Assembly (NCBI GenBank): GCA_028721415.1
Contig: JAQYIU010000038.1
Span: 1 to 34,555 of the forward strand
Reading direction: 5' to 3'
DNA length: 34,555 bases
Source: Lachnospiraceae bacterium
GTDB lineage: Bacteria > Bacillota > Clostridia > Lachnospirales > Lachnospiraceae
A program made the position numbers and the translations under genes. Under the pieces are notes generated by a model. The model was not told the origin of the DNA, searched no databases, and was given only the letters and a program-made list of their open reading frames with translations. This document shows, one piece after another, positions 7,059 through 15,458 of the stretch; positions within the stretch are counted from its first letter, which is position 1; each line of letters opens with the position of its first letter.

Positions 7059-7613
7059 TTAAGAGCTGAATTCGTGTTCGATATAGTTAAGGGCTTCGGG
7101 TGCGGTATCACATACGTGGCAGATTTCCCGTACATTTTCCCGGATGAATCCTTTTCCAATGCCGAAATTGAGGAAAGAAATCAGGTCATCGTAGAATCCG
7201 TTGATGTTAAAAAGGACAATTGGTGCGAATTTTCTTTTCAGTTCGGTGAGGGTAAGTATTTGAAAAAATTCGTCTAATGTACCGATCCCTCCGGGTACGA
7301 TGATGAAAGCATCTGCGTTGTCTTCCATGATCTGCTTTCGTTCACTCATAGTTTCCGTGTGAATGATTTCTGTGCAGTTCGCATTGATTGGTTCCAGTTC
7401 GTTCATAAATCCCGGGACAACACCGATGATCGTTCCTTCGTAGCGGGCAGCTCCCCGGGCACAGGCACCCATAAGACCGGTGGCGCCTCCGCCGTAGATC
7501 AGTCTGTGGTGACGCTGGGCAATTTCTTCTCCAAGTTTTTCTGTCTCGGTGATGTAAATGGAATCAATGTTGTTACTGGCGGCACCGTACATACATATCG
7601 TTAATTTTGTCAT
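7059..7613 (-). CDS. LOG-family (TIGR00730-type) Rossmann-fold protein
   Basis: The protein is 184 aa from ATG 7613, which has a GGAGGTTGGGA ribosome binding site; the longer frame to 7649 does not. It shows the family signature: IYGGGATGLMGACARGA (39-55), the MSERKQIM motif with R92/K93, and PGGIGTLDE (107-115). Proteins with these motifs are usually cytokinin riboside 5'-monophosphate phosphoribohydrolases (LOG), which cleave nucleotide monophosphates to base plus ribose 5-phosphate. Many were formerly annotated as lysine decarboxylases, a function the fold does not support. In bacteria the physiological substrate is often unknown. It stands alone with its own promoter and terminator. Confidence 0.92.
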   Translation of the reverse strand: MTKLTICMYGAASNNIDSIYITETEKLGEEIAQRHHRLIYGGGATGLMGACARGAARYEGTIIGVVPGFMNELEPINANCTEIIHTETMSERKQIMEDNADAFIIVPGGIGTLDEFFQILTLTELKRKFAPIVLFNINGFYDDLISFLNFGIGKGFIRENVREICHVCDTAPEALNYIEHEFSS

Positions 7614-7634
7614 TTCCCAACCTCCTGTTCTTTT

Positions 7635-7663
7635 TTTATATTGTATCATCAGACAATTGTAAA
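7635..7663 (-). promoter_or_regulatory. Promoter of the LOG-family gene
   Basis: Read leftwards, TTTACA (7658-7663) and TATAAA (7635-7640) are separated by exactly 17 bp, about 20 bases before the start codon. This gives a very short leader containing the ribosome binding site. Confidence 0.65.
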
Positions 7664-7738
7664 AACAACCAAAATAATGTCAGATTTTTTGGCTAATATC
7701 ACTGAAATGTCTAAGAAAGAAAAAGAGAAAACTTAGTT

Positions 7739-7744
7739 TATAAT
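7739..7744 (+). promoter_or_regulatory. Possible -10 element upstream of the corrinoid activator
   Basis: A consensus TATAAT lies 120 bases before the ATG. No good -35 exists at the right distance, but CTAAG/CTTAG arms (7711-7715 and 7732-7736) just upstream could be an activator site. The leader to 7864 is AT-rich without an obvious riboswitch. Confidence 0.3.
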
Positions 7745-7863
7745 ATGTAAATGACTTCGATACTTTACAGATTTTTTGGATGAGATTAAAATAAAAATGA
7801 AAAAGCAAGGTTGGAAATGGATAAAAAAACCAGAAATGAGGGATAATAAAGAAGGAGTCTTTG

Positions 7864-9612
7864 ATGGGATATAGAATTTTATTTGCGAATCAGAAAAAAG
7901 AAATTGTTGTGGAGGAAGGAACCCTGGCCGATGCCTGTGAACAGGCGGGATTTCCGCTGAATCTTGTCTGTGGAAAGATGGGAGTTTGTGGAAAATGTGC
8001 CGTGACGGTGGAGCGGAACGGGATGCGGGAAAAAGTGCTTGCCTGCAGGACTGTGGTTGAGAGAGATGAGATTGTGTATCTGGAGCCATCGGATTATGAA
8101 CATAGCGGAAATGTTCTTACGGAAAGCAATCAGCAAGAAATGGGCGAATGTCCATCTGTGAGGAAAGAATACCGTACCAGAGAGGAATTGATGCCGGAGC
8201 AAGGTGGTTCTTTTCTGAAGAATGTCTCCCTGCCGGTCATGCGAAAGTTTGCTGCGATGAGAGCTGATGCGGGGTTTGCCGGCTGTACTTTTGTGTATTT
8301 CCTTGATAAAGTGATTGATATTCAGAATGGGGATACCAGAAAGGATTGTTATGGTGCGGCGGTGGATATCGGAACCACAACGGTAGCTGTGTATCTTTAT
8401 AATCTGATAACAAAGGAACGGATTTCGGTTCGGTCAGGAATGAACCGACAGATTATCCATGGGGCAGATGTGATTGCGAGAAATCAGTATGCGCAGGAGA
8501 AGGAGAAAAATCTTCTGGAATTGCAGCATCTGGTGCGGGAGGCCATCAATGATTTGCTGAAAGAAAGCTGCCAGTTTGACCACAATATTCTTGATAACCT
8601 TTATCATGTGGTATTGTGCGGAAACAGCACGATGCAGCATTTGTTTTACGGGCTGAATCCGGCTGCTCTGGGAGCAAGCCCATTTGCCAATATCACGGTG
8701 CAGGAGGTCTTTTGTTCCGGGACAGAGGCAGGGCTCTCCTGTGCCCCGGAGGGACGGGTAGAGTTTCTTCCTTTGTTAGGTGGCTTTGTCGGAGCAGACA
8801 CGGCAGCGGTGCTTCTTACTCTCCCAGAAGATTCCCGCAATTATCTCATGGTGGATCTGGGAACCAACGGAGAGCTGGCTGCGGGTAATTATGAGCAGTT
8901 TTATGTGACATCCACGGCCTGCGGACCGGCACTGGAAGGAGGAAATATCGCCTGCGGTATGAGGGGAACTGTCGGAGCAATTGAGAAGGTTTCTTTCCAG
9001 GATGACAGAATTAGTCTGAAAGTGATTGGCAATGGAACACCGGTTGGCCTGTGTGGTTCCGGTGTGATTGATGCGGTGGCAGAACTTCTGCGTATTGGAA
9101 TGATTGATGAGACCGGAGCGCTGTTGTCAGCAGAGGAATATAAAAAGAAATATCCACAGAGCAGTCTGTCAGAGCACTTGAAAGATGCCGGGAAACATAA
9201 CAGAGCCTTTTATTTTACAGAAGGCGCGAAGCCGGTTTATCTGTGTCAGAAAGATATCCGGCAGATTCAGCTGGCAAAAAGTTCGATTTATTCTGGTTGT
9301 CTCACCTTACTGGAAGAGGCAGGAATGAAGCCTGAGCAGGTTGATGCGCTGTTTCTTGCAGGAGCCTTTGGAAATTATGTTGATATCCATCAGGCCCTTG
9401 CCATCGGATTATTACCGCCGGTTCCGGAAGAGAGAATCCTGTCTGTGGGAAATGGAGCGGGGCAGGGCGTGCAGTCACTGCTGATGGATCGTTCCCTGCG
9501 CAAAAAACTAAAGGTACTTCTGGAGCGTTGTACTCGTGTGGAACTGGCGGATCATGCTGGTTTTATGGATGCATATATCAATAATATGAACTTTGCTTTT
9601 GGGAGAGAGTAA
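7864..9612 (+). CDS. RACo-like corrinoid activation protein ([2Fe-2S] ferredoxin plus ASKHA ATPase)
   Basis: The 582-aa protein has an N-terminal plant-type [2Fe-2S] domain with C36-x5-C42-x2-C45 and C61. A linker follows, then an ASKHA-fold ATPase: VDIGTTTVAVYLYN (phosphate 1), VDLGTNGELA (phosphate 2), GLCGSGVIDAVAELL and LAGAFGNYVD near the end. This is the architecture of RACo and the RamA-unrelated ferredoxin activators (DUF4445), which use ATP to drive reduction of inactive Co(II) corrinoid proteins to Co(I) for methyltransferases. No corrinoid protein or methyltransferase gene is adjacent, so its partner lies elsewhere. The nearby cobalt importer fits a corrinoid-using lifestyle. ATG 7864 is preferred over TTG 7861; AAGGAG lies about seven bases upstream. 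Confidence 0.9.
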   Translation: MGYRILFANQKKEIVVEEGTLADACEQAGFPLNLVCGKMGVCGKCAVTVERNGMREKVLACRTVVERDEIVYLEPSDYEHSGNVLTESNQQEMGECPSVRKEYRTREELMPEQGGSFLKNVSLPVMRKFAAMRADAGFAGCTFVYFLDKVIDIQNGDTRKDCYGAAVDIGTTTVAVYLYNLITKERISVRSGMNRQIIHGADVIARNQYAQEKEKNLLELQHLVREAINDLLKESCQFDHNILDNLYHVVLCGNSTMQHLFYGLNPAALGASPFANITVQEVFCSGTEAGLSCAPEGRVEFLPLLGGFVGADTAAVLLTLPEDSRNYLMVDLGTNGELAAGNYEQFYVTSTACGPALEGGNIACGMRGTVGAIEKVSFQDDRISLKVIGNGTPVGLCGSGVIDAVAELLRIGMIDETGALLSAEEYKKKYPQSSLSEHLKDAGKHNRAFYFTEGAKPVYLCQKDIRQIQLAKSSIYSGCLTLLEEAGMKPEQVDALFLAGAFGNYVDIHQALAIGLLPPVPEERILSVGNGAGQGVQSLLMDRSLRKKLKVLLERCTRVELADHAGFMDAYINNMNFAFGRE

Positions 9613-9639
9613 TATGCGAGGAGATAAGCGTATTTTTTC
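9611..9639 (+). terminator. Weak intrinsic terminator after the corrinoid activator
   Basis: AATATGC (9611-9617) pairs with GCGTATT (9628-9634, one G-U pair) and runs into TTTTTC. It overlaps the stop codon of the upstream gene, and its T-tract abuts the next promoter. Confidence 0.4.
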
Positions 9640-9668
9640 TTGAAGTTTGATGAGTTTGAATATATAAT
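9640..9668 (+). promoter_or_regulatory. Promoter of the pyruvyl transferase-family gene
   Basis: TTGAAG (9640-9645) and TATAAT (9663-9668) are 17 bp apart. Transcription would start about 80 bases before the TTG start codon. Confidence 0.65.
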
Positions 9669-9753
9669 AAAATGGTATGTAACAATTATGTAATAATTTT
9701 AATTGTAAATAATAGAAAGAGTGGAGATGCTCTTTTTGTGGAGGGATAATAAT

Positions 9754-11178
9754 TTGAGAAAAATACTGATGCGTTCGGCGATGCCGCTTGGAGAGGATAA
9801 GAATATTTCTGAAGTGTTGATTCATAATCTGGTAGGAGATAATACCGGGAATTTATTATTTCAGAACAGCGTTGCCCGGGTCATTATGACAGAGGATACA
9901 GAGATTACAACGATTAATGTCAAAAGAAAGTTTTCTCAGGAAGAGATTGATAGATTTAATTCGGAATATGAGATGTTTTTGATTCCGCTTGCCAATGCAT
10001 TTCGGATCAGTTTTATCGATCAGTTCCGTTATCTGACAGATCTTGTAGAACGGCTGACCATTCCCTGTGTTGTAATAGGAATCGGTATCCAGCGTAATCT
10101 GGATGCTACCGCTTGGAACTATCCTTATGACGAGGCAGCGACAGAGTTTGTAAAAGCTGTGCTTAATAAATCAGAAATTATCGGTATCAGAGGAGAACTG
10201 ACTGCAGAATATTTAAAACGTCATGGTTTTGTCCCTGAGAAGGATTTTACAGTGATTGGATGCCCATCCCTTTATACTTATGGGGATATGCTTCCGGAAT
10301 TAAATTTACCGGAGTTGACTCCGAAGTCAAAGGTATCGGTGAATTTTAAGACGATGCTTCGTCCGGAACTTTACAGTTTTATTCGAAAGGAAATAGATAA
10401 ATTCGAAGATTGTACCTTTGTCACACAGGTTATCAAAGAAATTAAGGCTATGTATGTGGGATATCCGCATCCTGAGATGGAGAATGGAAGGGAAGTGCCG
10501 AAGGATTATCCGATTCATTTTTCCAATGAAATGATGACCAGCAATCACATGGTTGGATTTCTGGATCAGACGTCCTGGCTTAATTATCTGGCAACCCGTG
10601 ATTTTAACTTCGGAAGTCGGATTCATGGTGATATCTCCAGCCTACTGGCAGGAACACCGTGTTATATTTTTGCCAGTGACGGAAGGGTAAAAGAACTGGC
10701 TGAATATCATAATATTCCGCATATGTCATTATTTGATATTAAAGATGACACGGATATTTTTGATCTTTATGAGAAAGCAGATTACAGCCTTTTACAGAAA
10801 GGACATAAACAGAGAGTGTCCCATTATCTGGATTTCCTTGACAAAAATGGTGTAAAAAGAATTGACAGAGATGTTTTAAATAGTAAAGACGCACCATTTG
10901 ATCGGATGCATCAATCTGTTTACGGAGAGATCAGGCCATTCCCTACGGTTTCGCTGGACGAGCAGGAACGACGAATCCATGAATTTATCGGTGTGATGGA
11001 AGCGAAAGAGAAGAATCTTAAAGATCGATATGCAGAGTACCGTAAAGATACGAATGCCAAACTGAAAGAAAATAAAGCACAGCAAAAGAAATTGGAAAAG
11101 GAACTGGCATTGATTAAGAGTAGTAAGTTCTACAAAATGAAAGTAAAATATGATGCGATTAAGAATAAGTTCCGTTAA
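9754..11178 (+). CDS. Polysaccharide pyruvyl transferase-family protein with coiled-coil tail
   Basis: The best start is TTG 9754, with GGAGGG eight bases upstream, giving MRKILMRSAMPLGED, an opening usual in the family; an ATG at 9727 is the alternative. The fold is recognised from VVIGIGIQRN, SEIIGIRGELTAEYLKRHG, VIGCPSLY and the C-terminal GSRIHGDISSLLAGTPCYIF, matching PF04230 enzymes that attach pyruvate ketals to cell-wall or capsule sugars (CsaB, WcaK types). The last 70 residues (EEKNLKDRYAEYRKDT onward) are a Lys/Glu-rich coiled coil, which I would not expect in the minimal enzyme. No other glycan genes flank it, so the acceptor sugar is unknown. It is monocistronic, with its own promoter and terminator. 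Confidence 0.85.
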   Translation: MRKILMRSAMPLGEDKNISEVLIHNLVGDNTGNLLFQNSVARVIMTEDTEITTINVKRKFSQEEIDRFNSEYEMFLIPLANAFRISFIDQFRYLTDLVERLTIPCVVIGIGIQRNLDATAWNYPYDEAATEFVKAVLNKSEIIGIRGELTAEYLKRHGFVPEKDFTVIGCPSLYTYGDMLPELNLPELTPKSKVSVNFKTMLRPELYSFIRKEIDKFEDCTFVTQVIKEIKAMYVGYPHPEMENGREVPKDYPIHFSNEMMTSNHMVGFLDQTSWLNYLATRDFNFGSRIHGDISSLLAGTPCYIFASDGRVKELAEYHNIPHMSLFDIKDDTDIFDLYEKADYSLLQKGHKQRVSHYLDFLDKNGVKRIDRDVLNSKDAPFDRMHQSVYGEIRPFPTVSLDEQERRIHEFIGVMEAKEKNLKDRYAEYRKDTNAKLKENKAQQKKLEKELALIKSSKFYKMKVKYDAIKNKFR

Positions 11179-11188
11179 TGAATGAAAG

Positions 11189-11264
11189 ATACCCCTATGT
11201 ATTTTCAGAGGAAGGATTTGCCCCGTTGGACAAGGAACTTCCGGTTGGAAATACATAGGGGTAT
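11189..11264 (+). terminator. Long-armed hairpin after the pyruvyl transferase gene
   Basis: A perfect 16-bp inverted repeat, ATACCCCTATGTATTT (11189-11204) with AAATACATAGGGGTAT (11249-11264), encloses a 44-base loop that can itself pair weakly (GGAAG/CTTCC). There is no U-tract on the right side, so it is a stable RNA 3' end or a repeat rather than a textbook terminator. Confidence 0.5.
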
Positions 11265-11304
11265 TCCTCTCAGTGGAGGGTGAAAAATCTCCCACTGAGA
11301 GGAA
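11264..11304. terminator. Second hairpin between convergent genes
   Basis: TTCCTCTCAGTGG (11264-11276) pairs perfectly with CCACTGAGAGGAA (11292-11304) over 13 bp, and is followed by CGATTTT on the right. It lies directly after the first hairpin and five bases from the stop of the leftward AAA ATPase, so it probably serves both convergent units. Confidence 0.55.
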
Positions 11305-11309
11305 CGATT

Positions 11310-12833
11310 TTAAAACTCATACGCGGTGCTGTCGGAATAGATTTTATCTCGGTTGAGTTCTTTTAATATAGCGGCCCGACGGCTGCCGATAAGCAAAGAT
11401 TTATTATATTTAAAATATCGCTCACATCCATTTTCTGTGATGAAGGCGGAGATTTCCGGATCCATCGTAAGTTCTGTGACAAAGATGACCATTTCCTGCC
11501 CTTCGGCAAAGGCATCTTCCATGAAGGTGAAGGCATGTTCCAGACCGCTGGAAGCGGCTTCTATGAGCATTTTTCGTTCTTCGCACAGCTGATCGAAGCC
11601 GGATTTCGCCTGAAAGAAGGCTTCTTTTGGAACGAGAGTGGTATCCGGTGTCCATTTTTTCAGATAATTGAATACATTAAGGTGCAGACGTTTGTCTTCT
11701 GGAGTGACAAGATCGGTTTTCTCCTGCAGGGCAAAGGTCTGTTCTTTTTTTGTAAAAAGAGCTTCCCAGGTTCCATTGTCAGAAGTATGTTCTGAAAGAG
11801 CACGACGATACTCTTTCAGGAAAGAATAGCACTCTGTCGTGATGCGGTCACTTTCCATAGCACGAGCAATCAGATTGTGGACACCACTGGTGAGCAGTTC
11901 CACGCAGCTTAAACGCTCGTCAAAGGAAGCGCGGAATAATTTCTGGAAGATATCGGATTTTACTTCGCCGGTCAGGATACGGCTGATATCATATTCGTCC
12001 CGGTATTTCTGATACAGGTCATAATAGGCGGCCACATCTTTGGCGATATCTTCGTGCTGAATAAACTGATGAATCACATCTTCATCAATTTTGATGGATA
12101 ACTTCTCATAGGAAGTAATCAGATAGCTGAGATCTTCCCAACCTCTGGCGGTGACGAACTGCATGCCGTCCACATCATTTTCGGTTTTGTAGAAGTTCTG
12201 GGGACGCAGTTCCAGATAGCTTAAGATAAACGGATGCAGATGGCGGGCTCTGGCATAGCCTTTAAAGACATCCAGATCGGCTTCAATATTGATTTTTCTC
12301 ACACGATCCAGGGTGACAAAGTCAAAATCTCTGACACTGCGGTTGTATTCCGGCGGATTTCCGGCCGCTGTGATGATCCATCCGCGAGGGACAGCCTGAT
12401 TGCCGAAGGTTTTGCACTGGAGAAATTGCAGCATGGTCGGAGCAAGGGTTTCGGAAACGCAGTTAATTTCATCGATAAAGAGAATCCCTTCTTTTTGTCC
12501 TGTTTCCTCCATGTACCGGTAGATGCTGCATATGATTTCACTCATGGTATATTCGGTGACGGAACGGGTTTCCCCTTCAAATACCTCTTCTTTGATAAAA
12601 GGGAGCCCAACAGCACTCTGACGGGTGTGATGGGTGATAGTATAAGAAACCAGACCGATGTTACATTCTCTGGCAATCTGCTGCATGATCTGGGTTTTTC
12701 CGATTCCGGGAGGCCCCATCAGCAGAATGGGGCGTTGACGGACTTCCGGAATGATGTATTCTCCATTAGAATCCTTGTCCAGATAAGCCCGGACGGTATT
12801 CTTAATATCATCTTTTGCTTTCTTTATGTTCAT
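11310..12833 (-). CDS. MoxR-type AAA+ ATPase
   Basis: The protein is 507 aa from ATG 12833 (GGAGGA ribosome binding site). The AAA core has Walker A GPPGIGKT (40-47), Walker B ILFIDEIN (117-124), sensor 1 ITAAGNPP (N159) and Arg residues in SVRDFDFVTLDRVRK suited to an arginine finger. A large alpha-helical C-terminal part (about 260-507) has no recognised motif. MoxR ATPases act as chaperones that remodel or load a VWA-domain partner; the partner here is the preceding gene, whose stop overlaps this start by 4 bases (ATGA), implying tight coupling and stoichiometric synthesis. The target acted on by the pair is unknown. Confidence 0.88.
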   Translation of the reverse strand: MNIKKAKDDIKNTVRAYLDKDSNGEYIIPEVRQRPILLMGPPGIGKTQIMQQIARECNIGLVSYTITHHTRQSAVGLPFIKEEVFEGETRSVTEYTMSEIICSIYRYMEETGQKEGILFIDEINCVSETLAPTMLQFLQCKTFGNQAVPRGWIITAAGNPPEYNRSVRDFDFVTLDRVRKINIEADLDVFKGYARARHLHPFILSYLELRPQNFYKTENDVDGMQFVTARGWEDLSYLITSYEKLSIKIDEDVIHQFIQHEDIAKDVAAYYDLYQKYRDEYDISRILTGEVKSDIFQKLFRASFDERLSCVELLTSGVHNLIARAMESDRITTECYSFLKEYRRALSEHTSDNGTWEALFTKKEQTFALQEKTDLVTPEDKRLHLNVFNYLKKWTPDTTLVPKEAFFQAKSGFDQLCEERKMLIEAASSGLEHAFTFMEDAFAEGQEMVIFVTELTMDPEISAFITENGCERYFKYNKSLLIGSRRAAILKELNRDKIYSDSTAYEF

Positions 12834-14128
12834 ATTGTAAAATCCTCCTGATTGAGATTTATTTTCATAGCCCATGGCGGCACCTGCTGTTCTTCCTCTT
12901 CTCCGATGAACACAAAAGCTGTTTCATAAGAGGGACGTCTGGCAGGATAGATTCCTTTTCCATCGGTAAAATATAGAAGTCCTTTTAAATGATGGAAGGC
13001 TCCTTCTGACAACAATTGATCCACATAGGCAAAGGCTGGGCGGAAATCGGTTCCCCCGCCTCCAATAAGAGAAAAGTTTGCGAGGAGTTTTGTGATATCT
13101 TCCTCACTTCGTATGATAATATCGGACTGTACCTGATTATCACATTGAAGAATTCGAATGTGACTTTTATGGAAAAAGCTGTCTCTTTGCCCTATGATCT
13201 GGAAGGTTTCTTCCAGAAATTTCTCCACAAGAGCCCCGTTGGTGGAATAGCTGGTATCGATTACAATCACAAATTCTGATATTTTCATCACTTCCCGGCT
13301 TTCCAGTGGCTCAATGAGTGGCATGTTCTGATACAGCCTTAGACCATAGGAATAATAATTCAGGTCAAATTCATCATAATCGCATTGTAATTCTTCCCGG
13401 AGTACCGTAAATTTTCGAAGAAAATCCCGATAGGAACGGCGTGATGTTCCTTTTTTGATCTCTGTCTGCATCGCTTTTACGGCCTCGGAATCCTGCTGTC
13501 CGTGCATTTCCATTTCCTGCTGCGTCCTTCGTCCAATCTTCTCCCAGTTTTGCCCCGCCTTTGCGATGGAAGGGGAAGCGGCAGGATTGGTTGGCCAGAA
13601 GCGATGATCGTCGGTATAAAATTCAAACTGCAGGCGGGCCTGCAAATCAGGATCTGTGATGGTGAGAAGATCCTGATAGATTGCTGCTGCGGTAACCGGA
13701 ATCTGTTCTTCCTTTAAATGTTCATAATACTGTAGCCTGGTAAGCGACAGAGCCCGTTTGGTAGTGGTTTTTTCAAAGGAATCGATAATCCACTCTACTG
13801 TGATATCACAGGCCAGATTCCAGATGACCGGTTCTCTTTGTCCTCTCATCCAGAGGTGACGAAAAATACAGTGAAACACGCTGTGAAGATATGCCCGATT
13901 CAGAAAAAGAGGATTTTTGGGGTAGACCCTCAAAATCTGTTCTCTGGAGTAAAATAGACAAATACCGTCTGTCGCCTGGGTGCGAATCTGCTCATTTTCA
14001 CAAAAGGTGAGTGCAGACAGTGCCACGTCCAGATAACGGAAATCCAGATACAGCTCATTTTGAATCAGATGCAGTATTTTGATACACATTTCATTTTCCC
14101 ATTCGTGCTGGGTTGTTATATGTGCCAT
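12830..14128 (-). CDS. VWA-like domain protein (DUF2201 / metallopeptidase-like)
   Basis: A 432-aa protein. The C-terminal VWA-like domain keeps a full MIDAS: VIDTSYS (D291, S293, S295), GGGGTDFRP (T360) and FTDGKG (D389). The N-terminal domain is of the DUF2201_N or predicted metallopeptidase type, with a His-rich helix HSVFHCIFRH (82-91), but it lacks the Glu of a true HExxH, so catalysis is doubtful. The middle (about 185-250) is charged linker. It sits between the LRR gene and the MoxR ATPase gene on one strand, the arrangement seen in RavA-ViaA-like systems. The SD GAAAGGAT precedes ATG 14128. The likely role is a metal-dependent adaptor that brings the ATPase to its client. Confidence 0.85.
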   Translation of the reverse strand: MAHITTQHEWENEMCIKILHLIQNELYLDFRYLDVALSALTFCENEQIRTQATDGICLFYSREQILRVYPKNPLFLNRAYLHSVFHCIFRHLWMRGQREPVIWNLACDITVEWIIDSFEKTTTKRALSLTRLQYYEHLKEEQIPVTAAAIYQDLLTITDPDLQARLQFEFYTDDHRFWPTNPAASPSIAKAGQNWEKIGRRTQQEMEMHGQQDSEAVKAMQTEIKKGTSRRSYRDFLRKFTVLREELQCDYDEFDLNYYSYGLRLYQNMPLIEPLESREVMKISEFVIVIDTSYSTNGALVEKFLEETFQIIGQRDSFFHKSHIRILQCDNQVQSDIIIRSEEDITKLLANFSLIGGGGTDFRPAFAYVDQLLSEGAFHHLKGLLYFTDGKGIYPARRPSYETAFVFIGEEEEQQVPPWAMKINLNQEDFTI

Positions 14129-14199
14129 TTGTTATCCTTTCTTTTATTATTGAAACTTTGTCCTGGCAGTATCTATGCAGCAGGTCATTTTGATTAAAA

Positions 14200-15294
14200 T
14201 TAAAAATCGTCGAAATCAAAAGTTTTTGCGGCAAAGGAGCTATGTTTATGTTTTTCTTCCATAAGTCCTGCCGCTCCCGCTGCCCAGTCGGCCTCCGTGC
14301 AGGCATTTATTGCCTGGGTATACTCCTTAGTCTGAAACGAAAGTTTGTTACAAAGAAAAAGAAGAAGCTCCAGATCTTTGTTGGAAATAGCCTCTTTGAC
14401 TGCGATGGACAGGTGGTTTCGCAATGTATTTTCGTATAGGATCGCTTGCTGATTATCCAGCTGGTTTGGCCAGCGGAGGCGGGCGAGGGCAATCTGGCAA
14501 AGGCTTTTCTCTGATTCTACGGCCAGTGCATTTTCAAAGCATTGGTCGTATTTTTTATAATCCACAATCTGATTTTCAAAACATTTTCTCATGCGAAAGC
14601 CTTCTCCGTGAATACTTCTGCTGAAAATATGTGCGGGTGAAATCTCATCTAACCATTCGTAATATTCCGGGAAAAATAATGCACCGGTGATGGAACTGCC
14701 CGGGCGGAAATAAACCTTTAAATCTGTCTCGATTCGTTCCAGAATCAGAGAAAGTCCCGTTTTGTCAGAGTCTTTGCCTCGGATAAAAAGTTGTGTGAGC
14801 CGGGAACAGTTGGTGAACTCATCACTGCCGATAGCATGGATTAATGCGCCCGCAGACAGGGTATGCAGATTGCGGCAATTATAAAAAGCAGCATTATGCA
14901 ACGTGGTCACTTCGGAAGGGAGCGTGATGGATTCCACAAATCGTCCGCTGATTCGTTGAGATCCTCCGGCAGGAATGTCTTCTGGGGAAATACGTTTCTC
15001 CCGGAGCAAATGACTGGGAGTCAGGGTGTCGTCCAGATGGTATTTGGCACTGACAGCAGAAACGTTATAATCTGCTGGGAGTTCCCGTTCTGATTGTGAG
15101 AAGCAATAAGCTCCGATTTCTGTGATGGGTTGTCCTTCGATGGCTTCCGGAAGAATGAGGCAGGGTGTGTTTCCCAAAACCCGGAGCAATCGGATGCCGT
15201 CTTTTGCCGGTTGCCAGAAAAGAATCAGAGATTCCTCTTCCGTCTCTCCCATAATATGATATTGATTCAATGTATGTTCGTTATATGATTCCAT
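14200..15294 (-). CDS. Leucine-rich-repeat (BspA/LRR_5-like) cytoplasmic protein
   Basis: The protein is 364 aa from ATG 15294 (GAAAGGA upstream at a slightly long spacing); a GTG at 15315 in frame has no ribosome binding site. Two LRR_5-type stretches are visible: EAIEGQPITEIGAYCFSQSE, and ITLPSEVTTLHNAAFYNCRN followed by LHTLSAGALIHAIGSDEFTN. The C-terminal half (about 240-340) is helical (FENALAVESEKSLCQIALAR, AVKEAISNKDLELLLFLCNK) and resembles the helical tail of other Lachnospiraceae LRR proteins. No signal peptide or wall anchor exists, so it is cytoplasmic, unlike surface BspA proteins. It is first in an operon with the VWA and MoxR genes (71-base gap, then an overlap) and may select the client of that machine. 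Confidence 0.75.
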   Translation of the reverse strand: MESYNEHTLNQYHIMGETEEESLILFWQPAKDGIRLLRVLGNTPCLILPEAIEGQPITEIGAYCFSQSERELPADYNVSAVSAKYHLDDTLTPSHLLREKRISPEDIPAGGSQRISGRFVESITLPSEVTTLHNAAFYNCRNLHTLSAGALIHAIGSDEFTNCSRLTQLFIRGKDSDKTGLSLILERIETDLKVYFRPGSSITGALFFPEYYEWLDEISPAHIFSRSIHGEGFRMRKCFENQIVDYKKYDQCFENALAVESEKSLCQIALARLRWPNQLDNQQAILYENTLRNHLSIAVKEAISNKDLELLLFLCNKLSFQTKEYTQAINACTEADWAAGAAGLMEEKHKHSSFAAKTFDFDDF

Positions 15295-15326
15295 AATATT
15301 AATGATTCCTTTCACGAGTCATGGGA

Positions 15327-15341
15327 ATTATACCACAAGAA
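15327..15341 (-). promoter_or_regulatory. Promoter (extended -10) of the LRR-VWA-MoxR operon
   Basis: Read leftwards, TGGTATAAT carries a consensus -10 (15327-15332) with a TG extension. The -35 is weak (TTCCAC-like, 16 bp upstream). The start point would lie about 25 bases before the ATG. Confidence 0.5.
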
Positions 15342-15373
15342 TCGGACTGTGGAAGATTTTTTCTGTAATGTGT

Positions 15374-15402
15374 AGGACAAAAAATAGAGGATGTGATACA
15401 CT
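15374..15402 (+). promoter_or_regulatory. Candidate proC promoter
   Basis: AGGACA (15374-15379) and TACACT (15397-15402) have a 17-bp spacer and a TG extension before the -10. The start would be about 50 bases before proC, divergent from the LRR operon promoter. Confidence 0.4.
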
Positions 15403-15458
15403 AATAAAATATTATCAGGATAATCAGTTAAAACAGCGAAGAAAGTGAGGAATAACAG

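Noticed and set aside
7733-8202. Leftward frames opposite the start of the corrinoid activator
   Set aside because: They overlap the conserved [2Fe-2S] domain on the other strand and have no ribosome binding site or family pattern.
12234-12851. A 205-codon rightward frame opposite the MoxR ATPase
   Set aside because: It lies wholly antisense to clear AAA motifs, lacks a ribosome binding site and shows no protein family pattern.
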